DNA from: Henckelia pumila
Taxonomy: Eukaryota; Streptophyta; Magnoliopsida; Lamiales; Gesneriaceae
DNA: 64,000 nt
Reading direction: 5' to 3'
NCBI RefSeq assembly: GCF_033568475.1
Contig: NC_133123.1
Location: 3,410,001 to 3,474,000, forward strand
Positions 51,832 to 62,926 of the stretch are shown piece after piece. The position numbers were made by a program, and so were the translations under genes. A model generated the notes under the pieces. It did not search any database. It saw only the letters and a program-made list of their open reading frames with translations, and had not been told where the DNA came from. Each line of letters starts with the position of its first letter. The stretch's first letter is position 1.

Positions 51832-52030
51832 CTATTTAAGTGGTGTCCGACGATGTTTTATAGCATAATATTCGTCAATGATAGAATCTATATCTATATT
51901 CATTGCAAATTTTCGCTCGATGTAAATGATTATACAATCAACAAGAAAACCATCCTCTATCTTGTTACGAATTGCAGTTTTGACATGTTTCATTGCTGAA
52001 AAAGCTCTTTCAACTCGTATTAAGAAACTA
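51832..52030 (-). pseudogene. hAT transposase C-terminal dimerisation remnant
   Basis: The minus strand encodes VERAFSAMKHVKTAIRNK followed by DGFLVDCIIIYIERKF and IIDEYYAIKHRRTPLK before a TAG. This matches the hAT (TTF-type zinc finger/HAT) dimerisation motif, in which ERAFSAMK and a DCLVTYIEK-like strand are conserved. The upstream catalytic region and zinc finger are absent. The orientation agrees with the TIR-bounded element. Confidence 0.8.
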
Positions 52031-52736
52031 ATTAAATTGCAAGCAGTTACATAATCTCAAACACTGCTAGAAATAAGTAATACAATTATAAAGAGAATGA
52101 AGATTCAACCAAAAATCTTGATAATTATGTAAATAACAAATAGTAATAAAAAATCAAAGTCATACAAATATTCATCTTTATAAAAATAATCTACTAGTTC
52201 ATCTACAGATTTATATTACCATCCTTGAAAAATAACAGAAAAAATGGTAAATGGTTAGTTTCTTTATGTACAAAGTAGACCATATCAAAGTTCAAGTTTG
52301 AGGCTTCAGATTACAGGAGACGACAAGACTCAAGAGGCTGAGGAGTCTCATATCAATTTACAATATTTTCTCAATTTCTCATATAAATTTAGTTATTTAC
52401 AATATTTATAAAATATGAATCATATCTAATACACAATTGAATACACTATACACATTACACAATTACACGCAAAAAAAAAAAAAAAAGAGAAACCAACATC
52501 AACTCATCAAAATAAAATATTTACCGAAAACTAGCAACATAAATTATTAAATTAGCAATTTAGCATAATAGGCTGTAATAGGATGCAATTGATATTGATT
52601 ATTGAAAACAACAACATAAACTAGCATAATACACAATTGAAAACAATACCTCTTAACCTCTAAAACAGAAAATTGGAAGTCAAAAAAACGAGAAAATTGG
52701 GAGCAATAAATCTAATTTTACTTATATTTAATTTAG

Positions 52737-53036
52737 AAAAAATAATTTTTTTAGTCCAATAACTTTACTCCATTTGGATTTTGGTCCATTAACTTTTTTG
52801 ATGTGGGTTTTGGTACACTAACTTTGCATTTTTAATGTTTTTTGGTCCAACTGCATACATGTCAGCTTCTGATTGGTTCACGTCATCATTATGGACCAAT
52901 CAGAAATTGACACATATGCAGTTAGACCAAAAAACACTGAAAATGCAAAGTTAGTGTACCAAAACCCACATCGAAAAAGTTAATGGACCAAAACCAAAAC
53001 ATGGACAAGTTAATGGACCAAAAAACTTATTTTCCC
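52737..53036. mobile_element. 300-bp hairpin MITE inside the hAT element
   Basis: The two halves are reverse complements over nearly the whole length; for example GGTCCATTAACTTTTT pairs with AAAAGTTAATGGACC, and TGGTACACTAACTTTGCAT with ATGCAAAGTTAGTGTACCA. A 9-bp target duplication TTTAATTTA flanks it (52728-52736 and 53037-53045, identical). There is a small central loop near 52880. The 9-bp duplication suggests a Mutator-type MITE. Confidence 0.9.
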
Positions 53037-53384
53037 TTTAATTTATTAATCTTATAATTAGTATTTTATTACCTTATAATATGAAGTACTTCAACTCCTC
53101 AATTCATGAAACCCTCTTGCACCTTCCGATTTGTGAAAGAAATAAGGGGGGAAAAGCAGATCGGGTCATCGTGAGCCGTGAAGGAGAAATAAGAAAAAAA
53201 AAGATAGTGACCAGCTTTTGTCGTAGACTCGTAGTGTTGTAGTGGAGTGGAATCGTGGAAAATTAGTATTGGGCTGGGCTACAATTTATTTGGGCTAGGG
53301 CATAATATATTTTTAATATATATATAATGTATACATATATTTTATAGCCCAGGCCTGCCACCCCTATCCGCCCCTGTTCATGCG

Positions 53385-55073
53385 GGAGTGAAAAACGGGA
53401 TTAGCAAAGAGATACATAGCTCCAATGTTGTCACAGTATATAGAAACGGGGGAGGACCCAACATCAACCCCAAGTTCTTTAAGAAGCGATCGAACCCATT
53501 GAATTTCGGCAGCTGTAGATGCAATGGCACGATATTCAGCCTAAGTAGAAGAGCGAGCAACAGTTCCTTGCTTTTTGGAACTCCATGAGATAGGAGTAAA
53601 GCCCAAGAACACAATATATGCACCAGTAGAAGTGCGATCATCAAGATCACCAGCCCAATCCGCATCACAGTAGGCATGCAAAAGCAGAGAGGAACTTTTC
53701 CGAAGAAGTAAACCATAGGAGCGTGTACCATTTAAGTAGCGCAGGAGACGTTTAACTGCACCCCAGTGAATGGAAGAAGGCGAGTGCATGAACTGTGACA
53801 ACTTGTTAACAGCAAAGGCAATGTCAGGACGATTAAAAGATAGATACTGCAGACTGCCCATCGTTTGACGATACATTGTAGCATCAGCAGATGGAGAACC
53901 GTCCAGCAGGTGCAGAGACGTCGACGTGGCAAGCGAAAGACAAAGGCCCCCTTCATAGGGAGCAACCTCCACACCTAAAAAATAAGATAAGAAACTCAGA
54001 TCCTTGACAGAGAAACGACTTCTGAGACGATCAATGAAGGCCTGGAGAGCACCAGAATTATTTTATGTGAGAATGAGATCATCAACGTAGACAAGAAGAT
54101 ACATAGTAATGCTGCCAGAGCAAAAAACAAATAGAGAGGTGTCAGCAAGAGATCAAGTGAAGCCAACACTGAGTACAAACTGACGAAGCATCGTGTACCA
54201 AGCGCGCGGTGCCTGTTTGAGACCATAGATTGCCTTGTCCAGTTTACAAACATAGGAGGGGAGCGAAGTATCAACAAAACCAGGCGGTTGCGCCATGTTA
54301 ACACAATTGGCCAGATCACCCTGCAGAAATGCATTATTAACATCCATTTGACAAAGAGACCACCCATTGGAGATAGCCAGAGATAGGATAATGCGAACAG
54401 TAGTGGGTTTTTCCACAGGACTAAAAGTGTCCGAGTAATCAAGACCAGGACGCGTATGAAAACCCTTCGCAACAAGGAGAACCTTGTAGCGATCAACAGA
54501 GCCATCCGATTTTCATTTAATCCGAAACACACATTTGCAACCGACCAATTTTTCAGAGACATCAGAGGGAACAAGATCCCATGTGTGATTGCGAATATGA
54601 GCATCAAACTCATTAGACATGGCAGCACGCCAGCGCGGGTACTTGAGCGCAGAAATATAAGTGGTGGGTTCAGATGCAGTGGAGTCAGGAATGACCGCAA
54701 GGGCAAACCGTGGGCTTGGTTTGAAGATTTTGTTTTTGGACCGGGTAATCATAGGGTGAGTGGGGGATGTATGGGTAGGTGGCTCGATCGTGGGGTATGG
54801 CAGGGGTGGTAGTTCAGACGGGATAGAAGAAGGGGTCGGGATTGGGGTAGCAGGGGTGCAGATGAGGGGGCGCTGGGCATGGCTCAGAGGGAAAATCTAG
54901 TGAAAGATTAGCAACTAGGGAGTCCTCCATCGGCACACCAGACGGCACATTCAGAGTCAAGCCAACACCAGAACCACCACTGGCAAAGGGAAATTCAGAC
55001 TCGAGAAAGACAACATGACGCGAGACGTAGATTTTGCCAGAAGAGAGCTCGTAAGACAAATAAGCACTCTGAG
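53385..55073 (-). pseudogene. Copia pol fragment: reverse transcriptase and RNase H
   Basis: Retroelement fossil. Recognisable copia phrases are [51 protein letters not shown] and YCDADWAGDLDDRTSTG. It is bounded by the hAT insertion on the left and the LARD insertion on the right. Broken in a few places. Confidence 0.85.
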
Positions 55074-56413
55074 TGTAGTGACCCAACCCGGATCCACTAC
55101 CTAATCAGAGTTAAAAGCATAATTAAGAATGCATAAAATAAATCGCTGCGGAAGACTTAAATAAAAGCAGACCGGCAGAATACAACCGGTTAAATAATTC
55201 GATTATACAACCCAATCGAATAATAAGCCTTAAAGGGCAAAAACCTACAGCTAATCTTGCTGCCTTCACTGGTCACTGGCTACTCCAAGCTCCTGGTGCT
55301 CAGTCCTGCACCTAAACCTGCCCCGTCGAATGGGGTGTCCAGATACACAGAAAATATTGACGTGAGCTCTAAGCTCAATACGAAAGCACGGGTAAAACAT
55401 ACAAATATGATGCATGCAAATGACAGGGTATCTATATCTGGGATAACTGTATACAATTGCTCAGTAATGGCGCCTAAGACATGAGTGGTACAACCCGAGG
55501 AGCAAACCCTGCGTATGCTGCTCATTCCTACTGGACGTGGACCGTGTCCCCCAGATGTTAGTAACCCATAACCCGTCGGTCCCTGGGCACTAGACATCAA
55601 TCGTCCAAACAGGGCTGAGCGGCCCTACATGGCTCATCTCAAAAGATGGAAAGACACAATATGATATGCACATGCTGCATAATAATATAACATACAAATG
55701 CAACATATAAGCATGCAAAACCCGCTGACAATCTCAGTCAGTACTTACGTACCTTTCTACAGGCAGTCCTAGTAGTCCCACTCTAGGTTCCAAGCCTACC
55801 ATATACTCTACAATGCAAATACCCATGCATCATTCATTAAGCTCTAAAAGCCTTAACTAAGCTATTGCATACTCCTAAATAATTTAAGGAGACCATAGCT
55901 ATACCTGCGTCCGTCGTCAGCCCGCTGATGACAATTGCCTCAAAACTAGGCCACAGCTCCGCTACGACGCCTGGATCGCTATGCCACTTCCGGATTCCCA
56001 ATAGGATGCCCAGAACTCCCTAGATCTGAGTTAGAAGGCTAAGGAATCGAGAGAGAAGAGAGGAAAGGTGCGAGTTACAAATGAGCCTCGGACCCCCTAT
56101 TTATAGACGCGGAACGTTGTTTCCGTTCGGCCGACGAACGTTGCTTCCGTTCCTCATCGTTGCTTCCGATGGTGCCAACGTTCCGTCAAGTACGTAAGCA
56201 GTGACGCATTTCAGAAGGTATGAACGTTGCTTCCGTTCCCTGGACATTGCTTCCGTTCTGCCTGACCTTTTCGGCCATTTTCGACCCTTCTAAATCCATT
56301 TCCGAAGTCCGTTAATCCAACAGAAACTTCCTTAATCATGTTTTACTAAATCTAAACATGATCAAACGATTAATATACTCATTAATCGTTAATTACGGAT
56401 ACGGATTACTACA
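55074..56413 (-). repeat. LARD 3' LTR (left)
   Basis: On the minus strand a TATA box (CTATAAATAG, 56098-56107) is preceded by several copies of a GAACGGAAGCAACGTT-like motif within 56108-56260. This is the undisturbed LTR and serves as the empty-site reference for the TRIM in the other LTR. Confidence 0.85.
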
Positions 56414-59400
56414 TTCTCCCCCCCTTAAAAGATTTCGCCATCGAAATCTAGGGTAGAACCTCGAGAACATACTAAAGACCCTTGCTCAAGTGTATAGTCG
56501 AAATAACTTCCGACACAATCATACTCTTGTCGAATTCCCTGCAAGCTCCATTAATGCTGAACCGCATTAAAATTCTCCCAGCTTAAAATTACTGCGCTCC
56601 GGCTCGACAGTCGAACTCCTATGGCGCTAGCATATCACAACACTGATACATCTCCTATACTAACCACGATATCTCTGATCACGAAGGATACAATACCCGC
56701 TTGATCAAGATCATCGTCCCAAAGGAAATCTTATACTGACGAAGACCAAGTCATAACCTGACTGGCTTAAGACATTCGTCAAACTACTAATCGAAACTAG
56801 ATCTAACCATCCAATGCTTCCAAAATTCTCTGTACACAACACCCCTAGACAGAAACACCATTCCCAACACTGTGCTGGCACATCAAAATCCTAATTCTTC
56901 CCAAGAGAATCTAGTTGACACAAAGCTATATTCCAACGTAACTGATTAACATGATTCCATACTGGTCATCCTTCCCATGCCCTACCGAAGCGAACGAGCT
57001 TCCCAAGCAATCACTGGGAACTTAGACCATCCAATCTAGTACCAATCACAGTTCATGTTTCTTAGTATAGCTCAGCACTGTGCCCTGATGAAAATTATCA
57101 TCGTTCGCCAAAATTATGCCAAGTCATCTCCTAGCCATTGGCCTGCGAAGCCACGCATACACTGCAATAGAATTCATCACGCCTCTGATGATCCACACCA
57201 CCTCAACCATAGGTTATTAACCTATGAATTCGATCGATAGACATCCTCCTGATAGTTATACATACCCGCAATCTCTGTACACACATCAAGACTAAGGCAA
57301 GCTCCCACCAATATGCTCGACTGGGACATTCCACAGTGCACAGACATATGGAAACGCTTCCTATTCCGTCTCGAAACTCGAAAGTTACATGCGCCTGGTA
57401 TAATTCACCTCGGAGTCTCTGATGATACCATCATCACTCGTCCCAACCTACCAAGGTGGAACAAAAATACCCTGGAAACTAAATCCCAACGGATTCTCAA
57501 CAGTCAAATCGTTCTTTTGATGAACGCATCAGCCTTAACACTGAAAAGACAAGATTCCTGATGAACATGTCATCCTTGGAATATTGTAATTCGCTTGCTA
57601 CCAAATTTCTTGTCACCTTACACACATCCGACTATCGTCCATTGCTAAAGTGCAACATCCTTGACAAACAGTCTGCACGTATGTGACTTACTGAATCAAA
57701 AGAACAAATTCGATCCATCGCGATCTTGCGAAATTTCGATGCCCAAAGGCAAACCTCATTGGTTACTAAGTCGATCATCGACTGCCTCAGTCATCTTAAT
57801 GACATCGCGCACTACACGTTGGAAAATTAGCGACACACTCTGCTGACTCTCGAGAACTAGATCCCAGCTAATGTCCATTAGCATTTTCAACTACTCGTCG
57901 GATCCAAACACAACGATATCCATAGATGTCTTCACAGGAACACTTCACCAAAATGTCCTGTTCAAATCCTCAATTTCTTTTCAGTGGACAACTCTCACGT
58001 GCAACAACAACGTGATCCTTTTCTAACCATTGCTATCACTAAGCAATTGATTGAATCAATTTTGGCTTCTCCTAAACACGAAAACTCTATCTTGGAACTA
58101 CCAATTCCTTTGCTTGTCTCTATTGTCAAGTTAGCGTCTAACTTGATAATACAAGTCCAATTGCAATCGTTCCTGTTTACATCAATCCCAACTAGTCGTC
58201 TCTGGCAATCTAGAAATTCCAAATCATTAACTGCTCGAGACTGTACCAAGTACTCATCTCCCAAGCACTAAGCGACAAAATACTATCCCAAGTATTTCTC
58301 GATTGTTACACCTCGATCATCACTGATTGGCTCAACCAATCAAACTCGTCGATCTACTGGCGCTCGTATTCATTCGATCAGACAACCACTGATCATCTTA
58401 AACCTACGTGGCTCAATCAATAACCATGACTCAGCTGCCACAAAGAACTATTTCCAAACGCTTGGAATACCCAAATCGCTCTGGTTTCAACTCACTCATA
58501 CTTGATAACCAGAAAATAGCTATTAGTAGCCTATCGACACAATCTCGTGCCGTACTACTGATAGTTGTCTCGTACACTGAACTTAATCAACCTAACTCCG
58601 ACAGAGTTAACCAAAAGCCACTAGTAGCCATTAGCACATATCCCGTGCCACCTTAGCACTACCAATCGCTATCTTGTTCACCCAAGTCGAACACCAAGAT
58701 GAACTAAGCCCAAGATTCGCATGGCGATCTATCAACCTAGACCATTTCCATCCCATGAAAAATCCTACGCTCCACCTCTGAAAATGTCAGACAGTACTTA
58801 GCGCAACCTACTGGACTCACTATCCTTGCCTTGTTCATTCGGGATGAACATCACGGCTCGTCAAGTCCAACAATACTAAAAAATCCCAAAGATTCTTACA
58901 AACTCCGGACACGCTCCTGATTATATTTCTTGTTAAGATTGTGCAAAAATTCAAGACTAAGGTAGCTTACTATGATAACCCTCCTGGACAATCACCAAGG
59001 CTTCACGAGTATAGGCCACGCTTCCCTCTCATCTCAAATAGTTCTGTACAATTCTTAACATCTGATATAATCCATCACAGATAAAATCAATCATCATGGA
59101 GTAATCCTCGCATTCGAGTTGAAGTCTTAAAACAACATCCCATCCAAGCTCTCGGATGACTCCTGTCACAGGAAAACTCTAACCGCACTTTGATGACAAC
59201 CCATAGTCATTTCCGGTAGAAATCCGTCCACCTACTATATCCACACGTCTAGCAGAAACCCAAAGGTCAAAACCTATCTGCTCAGAGTACACACTCGTCA
59301 AGAAAATCCCCCCAAGACTAATTCTCACAGCAGAATACTCAACCTATATCTCTGGCACACCAGACGATATCGAACCATCGATATCAAACCTGATATCTAA

Positions 59401-60744
59401 TCCAAGGCCATACCCTGTTGTGACTGTTGCCAAATCCCTAGACTGAGTAGCCTTCCCACCGCCATCTTCTGAAGCACAAAGGCTCCCAGGTAACGCTGGC
59501 ATAGGGTCGCGCCCCATCACGTCTAGTCATGGTCATAGTCCATAACTCTTGGCATATACTGGACCTGGTATCCCAATGAAAACCATCTTCACGATGACAC
59601 AACCTAGAAAGGTTCAACCGCCTACTGTTCTAAGGAAACAACCTAGAACAACGCCCAATGTTCTAAACTGAACAATACCCTTAATGCCTCTAGATGAGTC
59701 CACTCATCCCCGACACTATCTTAGTCCATTTGACTAACTAGGTCAATCCTAGGAAAAACGCCTAGACTAACCACAGTCAAACAATTACAGTCGATCCACT
59801 CAAATCCCATGAGCTAAAATAGTTGAACACTAATCAACTAAAACCAAGCCTAACATTAGCAAGATCACTCGCAATTATTCACAAATTGCTGGATAAATAC
59901 ATTTATCATTTATTTCAAGTTTATGTACAATTCTCTTTATTACAATCCCATGTAATACAGTTACAGTATTCCGAAAATACAATGAAATGTACAACCGAAC
60001 TTGAAATAATATAACAAAAGTATGATGATTCATTTACAACTGAAATATTGTTTACAACTACAACAATACAGTATTTAAATCATCGTACTAGTCTTCGTTT
60101 CTTGAGCATGAAGCTTCTAATCGACACACGCATCGATACAAGCATACTCCCGACCAATCCTCTCGGTATCTCGTCCTGACAAGACTTCCGGAGAAGTAAC
60201 TCAAGCTCGCTAACCAGCTATGTTCTGCGTTATTGCATGTCAATCGACCTCTTCTGCTCACGATCTACCATCAGCCTTTTTCTTGTATTCATATCATGCT
60301 TTTGAACATGAAGTTTCCCGTGTGTCTACCGAACGCATCGATACAAGCATACTCGAAAAACCATGTTCTGCATGATAATCTCTCCAACTACGACTGGAGA
60401 ATCTTCAGAGTAGTGTCATCATGGTACGGATGATGCAGATGCAAGCATCAAGTGCGTACCTTCCAACCCTCTGCCACTGCCTCTGGTATCCGGTACTCGA
60501 TCCAAAGCTAGGATCCATATGACTAGAAGTCTTGAAAACTCGAACACGATCCATCTCTCATGTCCGCACTTGCTGGAATCCCATAAGCCAAAATCTTTAG
60601 AAATCCTGCCGATGATGATAGTCTTCGGGCAACCTAATCGCCGCATCATCACCCTTTACAAGATCTCATCCATCCTACAAGGATAACCCAAAGTCTTAAT
60701 ACTATATCCCAAGTCTCTTTGCATGCCGCTCTGATACCAATAAA
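56414..60744 (-). other. Non-coding interior of the LARD element
   Basis: 4.3 kb with no ORF above about 95 codons and no recognisable gag, protease, reverse transcriptase or integrase on either strand. Base composition is more balanced than that of the surrounding intergenic DNA. The only signals found are the primer-binding site and the polypurine tract at its ends. Confidence 0.75.
60728..60739 (-). other. Primer-binding site of the LARD element
   Basis: Minus strand TGGTATCAGAGC, complementary to the 3' end of initiator tRNA-Met, five bases inside the 5' LTR edge. Confidence 0.8.
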
Positions 60745-61221
60745 TGTAGTGACCCAACCCGGATCCACTACCTAATCAGAGTTAAGAGCATAATTAAGCA
60801 TGCATAAAATAAATCGCTGCGAAAGACTTAAATAAAAGCAGACCGGCAGAATACAACCGGTTAAATAAATTCGATTATACAACCCAATCGAATAATAAGC
60901 CTTAAAGGGCAAAAACCTACAGCTAATCCTGTTTCCTTCACTGGTCACTGGCTACTCCAAGCTCCTGGTGCTCAGTCCTGCACCTACACCTGCCCCGTCG
61001 AATGGGGTGTCCAGATACACAGAAAATATTGGACGTGAGCTCTAAACTCAATACGAAAGCACGGGTAAAACATACAAATATGATGCATGCAAATGACAGG
61101 GTATCCATATCTGGGATAACTGTATACAATTGCTCAGTAATGGCGCCTAGGACATGAGTGGTACAACCCGGGGAGCAAACCCTACGTACGCTGCTCATTC
61201 CTACTGGACGTGGACCGTGTC

Positions 61222-62051
61222 TGTAACGACCCACTGTATCAAGACGGGTCTTTTCAGCGTGCTTATGTCCTCACTCACACGCACCCTGGAAAACTTCCCA
61301 GGGGGTCACCCATCCTATAATTGCCCCAAGTCAAGCACGCTTAACTTTGGAGTTCTTATGTGATGAGCTTCCGAAAAGAAGATGCACCTTCTTGATATGA
61401 GCAATACATATGAAACCTTTTAAGCCCTCCTCAATTATGTAGTCCCATACCTACACAGTCTCAGAATCCCCTCTCATTCCGGCACAAGATCGGTTCATTC
61501 ATGTCTCCCTCCGCCTAGAAGCCTACCAGGAGCCGCTCATTGTCCGTGCAACCTCTTGGCACCGGCGATCACTCCCTGCCTCTTCAGCCCCGGGCGTCAC
61601 ATGCCCACCAGCTTCCGCTTGGTTCGTCCCCGAACCATACCGTACTAAGAGAGGTCGGCTTTGATACCATTTGTAACGACCCACTGTATCAAGACGGGTC
61701 TTTTCAGCGTGCTTATGTCCTCACTCACACGCACCCTGGAAAACTTCCCAGGGGGTCACCCATCCTATAATTGCCCCAAGTCAAGCACGCTTAACTTTGG
61801 AGTTCTTATGTGATGAGCTTCCGAAAAGAAGATGCACCTTCTTGATATGAGCAATACATATGAAACCTTTTAAGCCCTCCTCAATTATGTAGTCCCATAC
61901 CTACACAGTCTCAGAATCCCCTCTCATTCCGGCACAAGATCGGTTCATTCATGTCTCCCTCCGCCTAGAAGCCTACCAGGAGCCGCTCATTGTCCGTGCA
62001 ACCTCTTGGCACCGGCGATCACTCCCTGCCTCTTCAGCCCCGGGCGTCACA
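61222..62051 (-). mobile_element. Cassandra-type TRIM with 5S rRNA-like LTRs
   Basis: Two 380-bp LTRs, 61222-61601 and 61672-62051, that read as identical, with only 70 bp between them. Target duplication GTGTC at 61217-61221 and 62052-62056; the other LARD LTR shows the empty site GACCGTGTCCCCC. On the minus strand the primer site TGGTATCAAAGC (61658-61669) is initiator tRNA-Met type. Each LTR contains, on the minus strand, a 5S rRNA-like segment (61281-61365; 61731-61815) with AAGTTAAGCGTGCTTGA (box A-like) and GGATGGGTGACCCCCTGG (box C-like). This combination defines Cassandra. Looks whole and very recent. Confidence 0.92.
61281..61365 (-). promoter_or_regulatory. 5S rRNA-like pol III promoter segment in the TRIM LTR
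   Basis: Minus strand reads CATCACATAAGAACTCCAAA, then the box A-like AAGTTAAGCGTGCTTG, a variant spacer, then GGATGGGTGACCCCCTGG and GAAGTTTTCCAGGGTGC. It closely follows positions about 30-120 of plant 5S rRNA but diverges in the spacer between boxes. An identical copy is at 61731-61815. Confidence 0.88.
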
Positions 62052-62926
62052 GTGTCCCCCAGATGTTAGTAACCCATAACCCGTCGGTCCCTGGGCACTA
62101 GACATCAACCGTCCAAACAAGGCTGAGCGACCCTACATGGCTCATCTCAAAAGATGGAAAGGTACAATATGATATGCACATGCTGCATAATAATATGACA
62201 TATAAATGCAACATATAAGCATGCAAAACCCGCTGGCAATCTCAGTCAGTACTTACGTGCCTTTCTACAGGCAGTCCTAGTAGTCCCACTCTAGGTTTCA
62301 AGCCTATCATCAACTCTACAATGCAAATACCCATGGATCATTTATTAATCTCTAAAAGACTTAACTAAGCTATTGCATACTCCTAAATAATTTAAGGAGA
62401 CCTTAGCTATACCTGCGTCCGTCGTCAGCCCGCTGATGACAATTGCCTCAAAACTAGGCCACAGCTCCGCTACGACGCCTGGATCGCTATGCCACTTCCG
62501 AATTCCCAATAGGATGCCTAGAACTCCCTAGATCTGAGTTAGAAGGCTAAGAAATCGAGAGAGAAGAGAGGAAAGGTGCGAGTTACAAATGAGCCTCGGA
62601 CCCCCTATTTATAGACGCGGAACGTTGCTTCCGTTCGGCCGACGAACTTTGCTTTCGTTCCTCATCGTTGCTTCCGATGGTGCCAACGTCCCGTCAAGTA
62701 CGTAAGCAGTGACGCATTTCAGAAGGTACGAACGTTGCTTCCGTTCCCTGGACGTTGCTTCCGTTCTGCCTGACCTTCCCGGCCATTTTCGACCCTTCTG
62801 AATCCATTTTTTAAGTCCGTTAATCCAACAAAAACTTCCTTAATCATGTTTTACTAAATCTAAACATGATCAAATGATTAATATACTCATTAATCGCTAA
62901 TTACGGATACGGGTTACTACACTGAG

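Larger units (their letters stand above)
51729..53376 (-). mobile_element. hAT element, 1648 bp, inside the copia RNase H region
   Basis: The left end CAGGGGTGGAGCCAGG and the reverse complement of the right end (CAGGGGCGGATAGGGG) are hAT TIRs. Target duplication: TTTATGCG (51721-51728) and TTCATGCG (53377-53384), one mismatch. It keeps a remnant of the transposase C-terminus (51832-52030) and is itself interrupted by a 300-bp MITE (52737-53036). Most of a full hAT transposase is missing, so it is non-autonomous. Confidence 0.88.
55074..62921 (-). mobile_element. Non-coding LTR retroelement (LARD type), inserted in the copia element
   Basis: LTRs at 55074-56413 (1340 bp) and 60745-62921 (about 1342 bp once the nested TRIM and its target duplication are removed). 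Both start TGTAGTGACCC and end ACTACA. Target duplication CTGAG at 55069-55073 and 62922-62926. On the minus strand the primer site TGGTATCAGAGC (60728-60739, initiator tRNA-Met type) follows the 5' LTR, and a purine tract (AAGGGGGGGAG) precedes the 3' LTR. The 4.3-kb interior has no gag or pol similarity. By eye the LTRs differ by a few per cent, so it is moderately young. Structurally whole but non-autonomous. Confidence 0.88.
60745..62921 (-). repeat. LARD 5' LTR (right), interrupted by a TRIM
   Basis: Same sequence family as 55074-56413, with small differences. Interrupted at 61222-62051 by the Cassandra-type element; the flanking GTGTC is duplicated. TATA box at 62605-62614 on the minus strand, with the same GAACGGAAGCAACG-type array upstream at 62615-62770. 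Confidence 0.85.

Noticed and set aside
57984-58271. 95-codon ORF inside the LARD interior
   Set aside because: No gag or pol similarity and an overlapping antisense ORF of equal length; consistent with chance in balanced-composition DNA.
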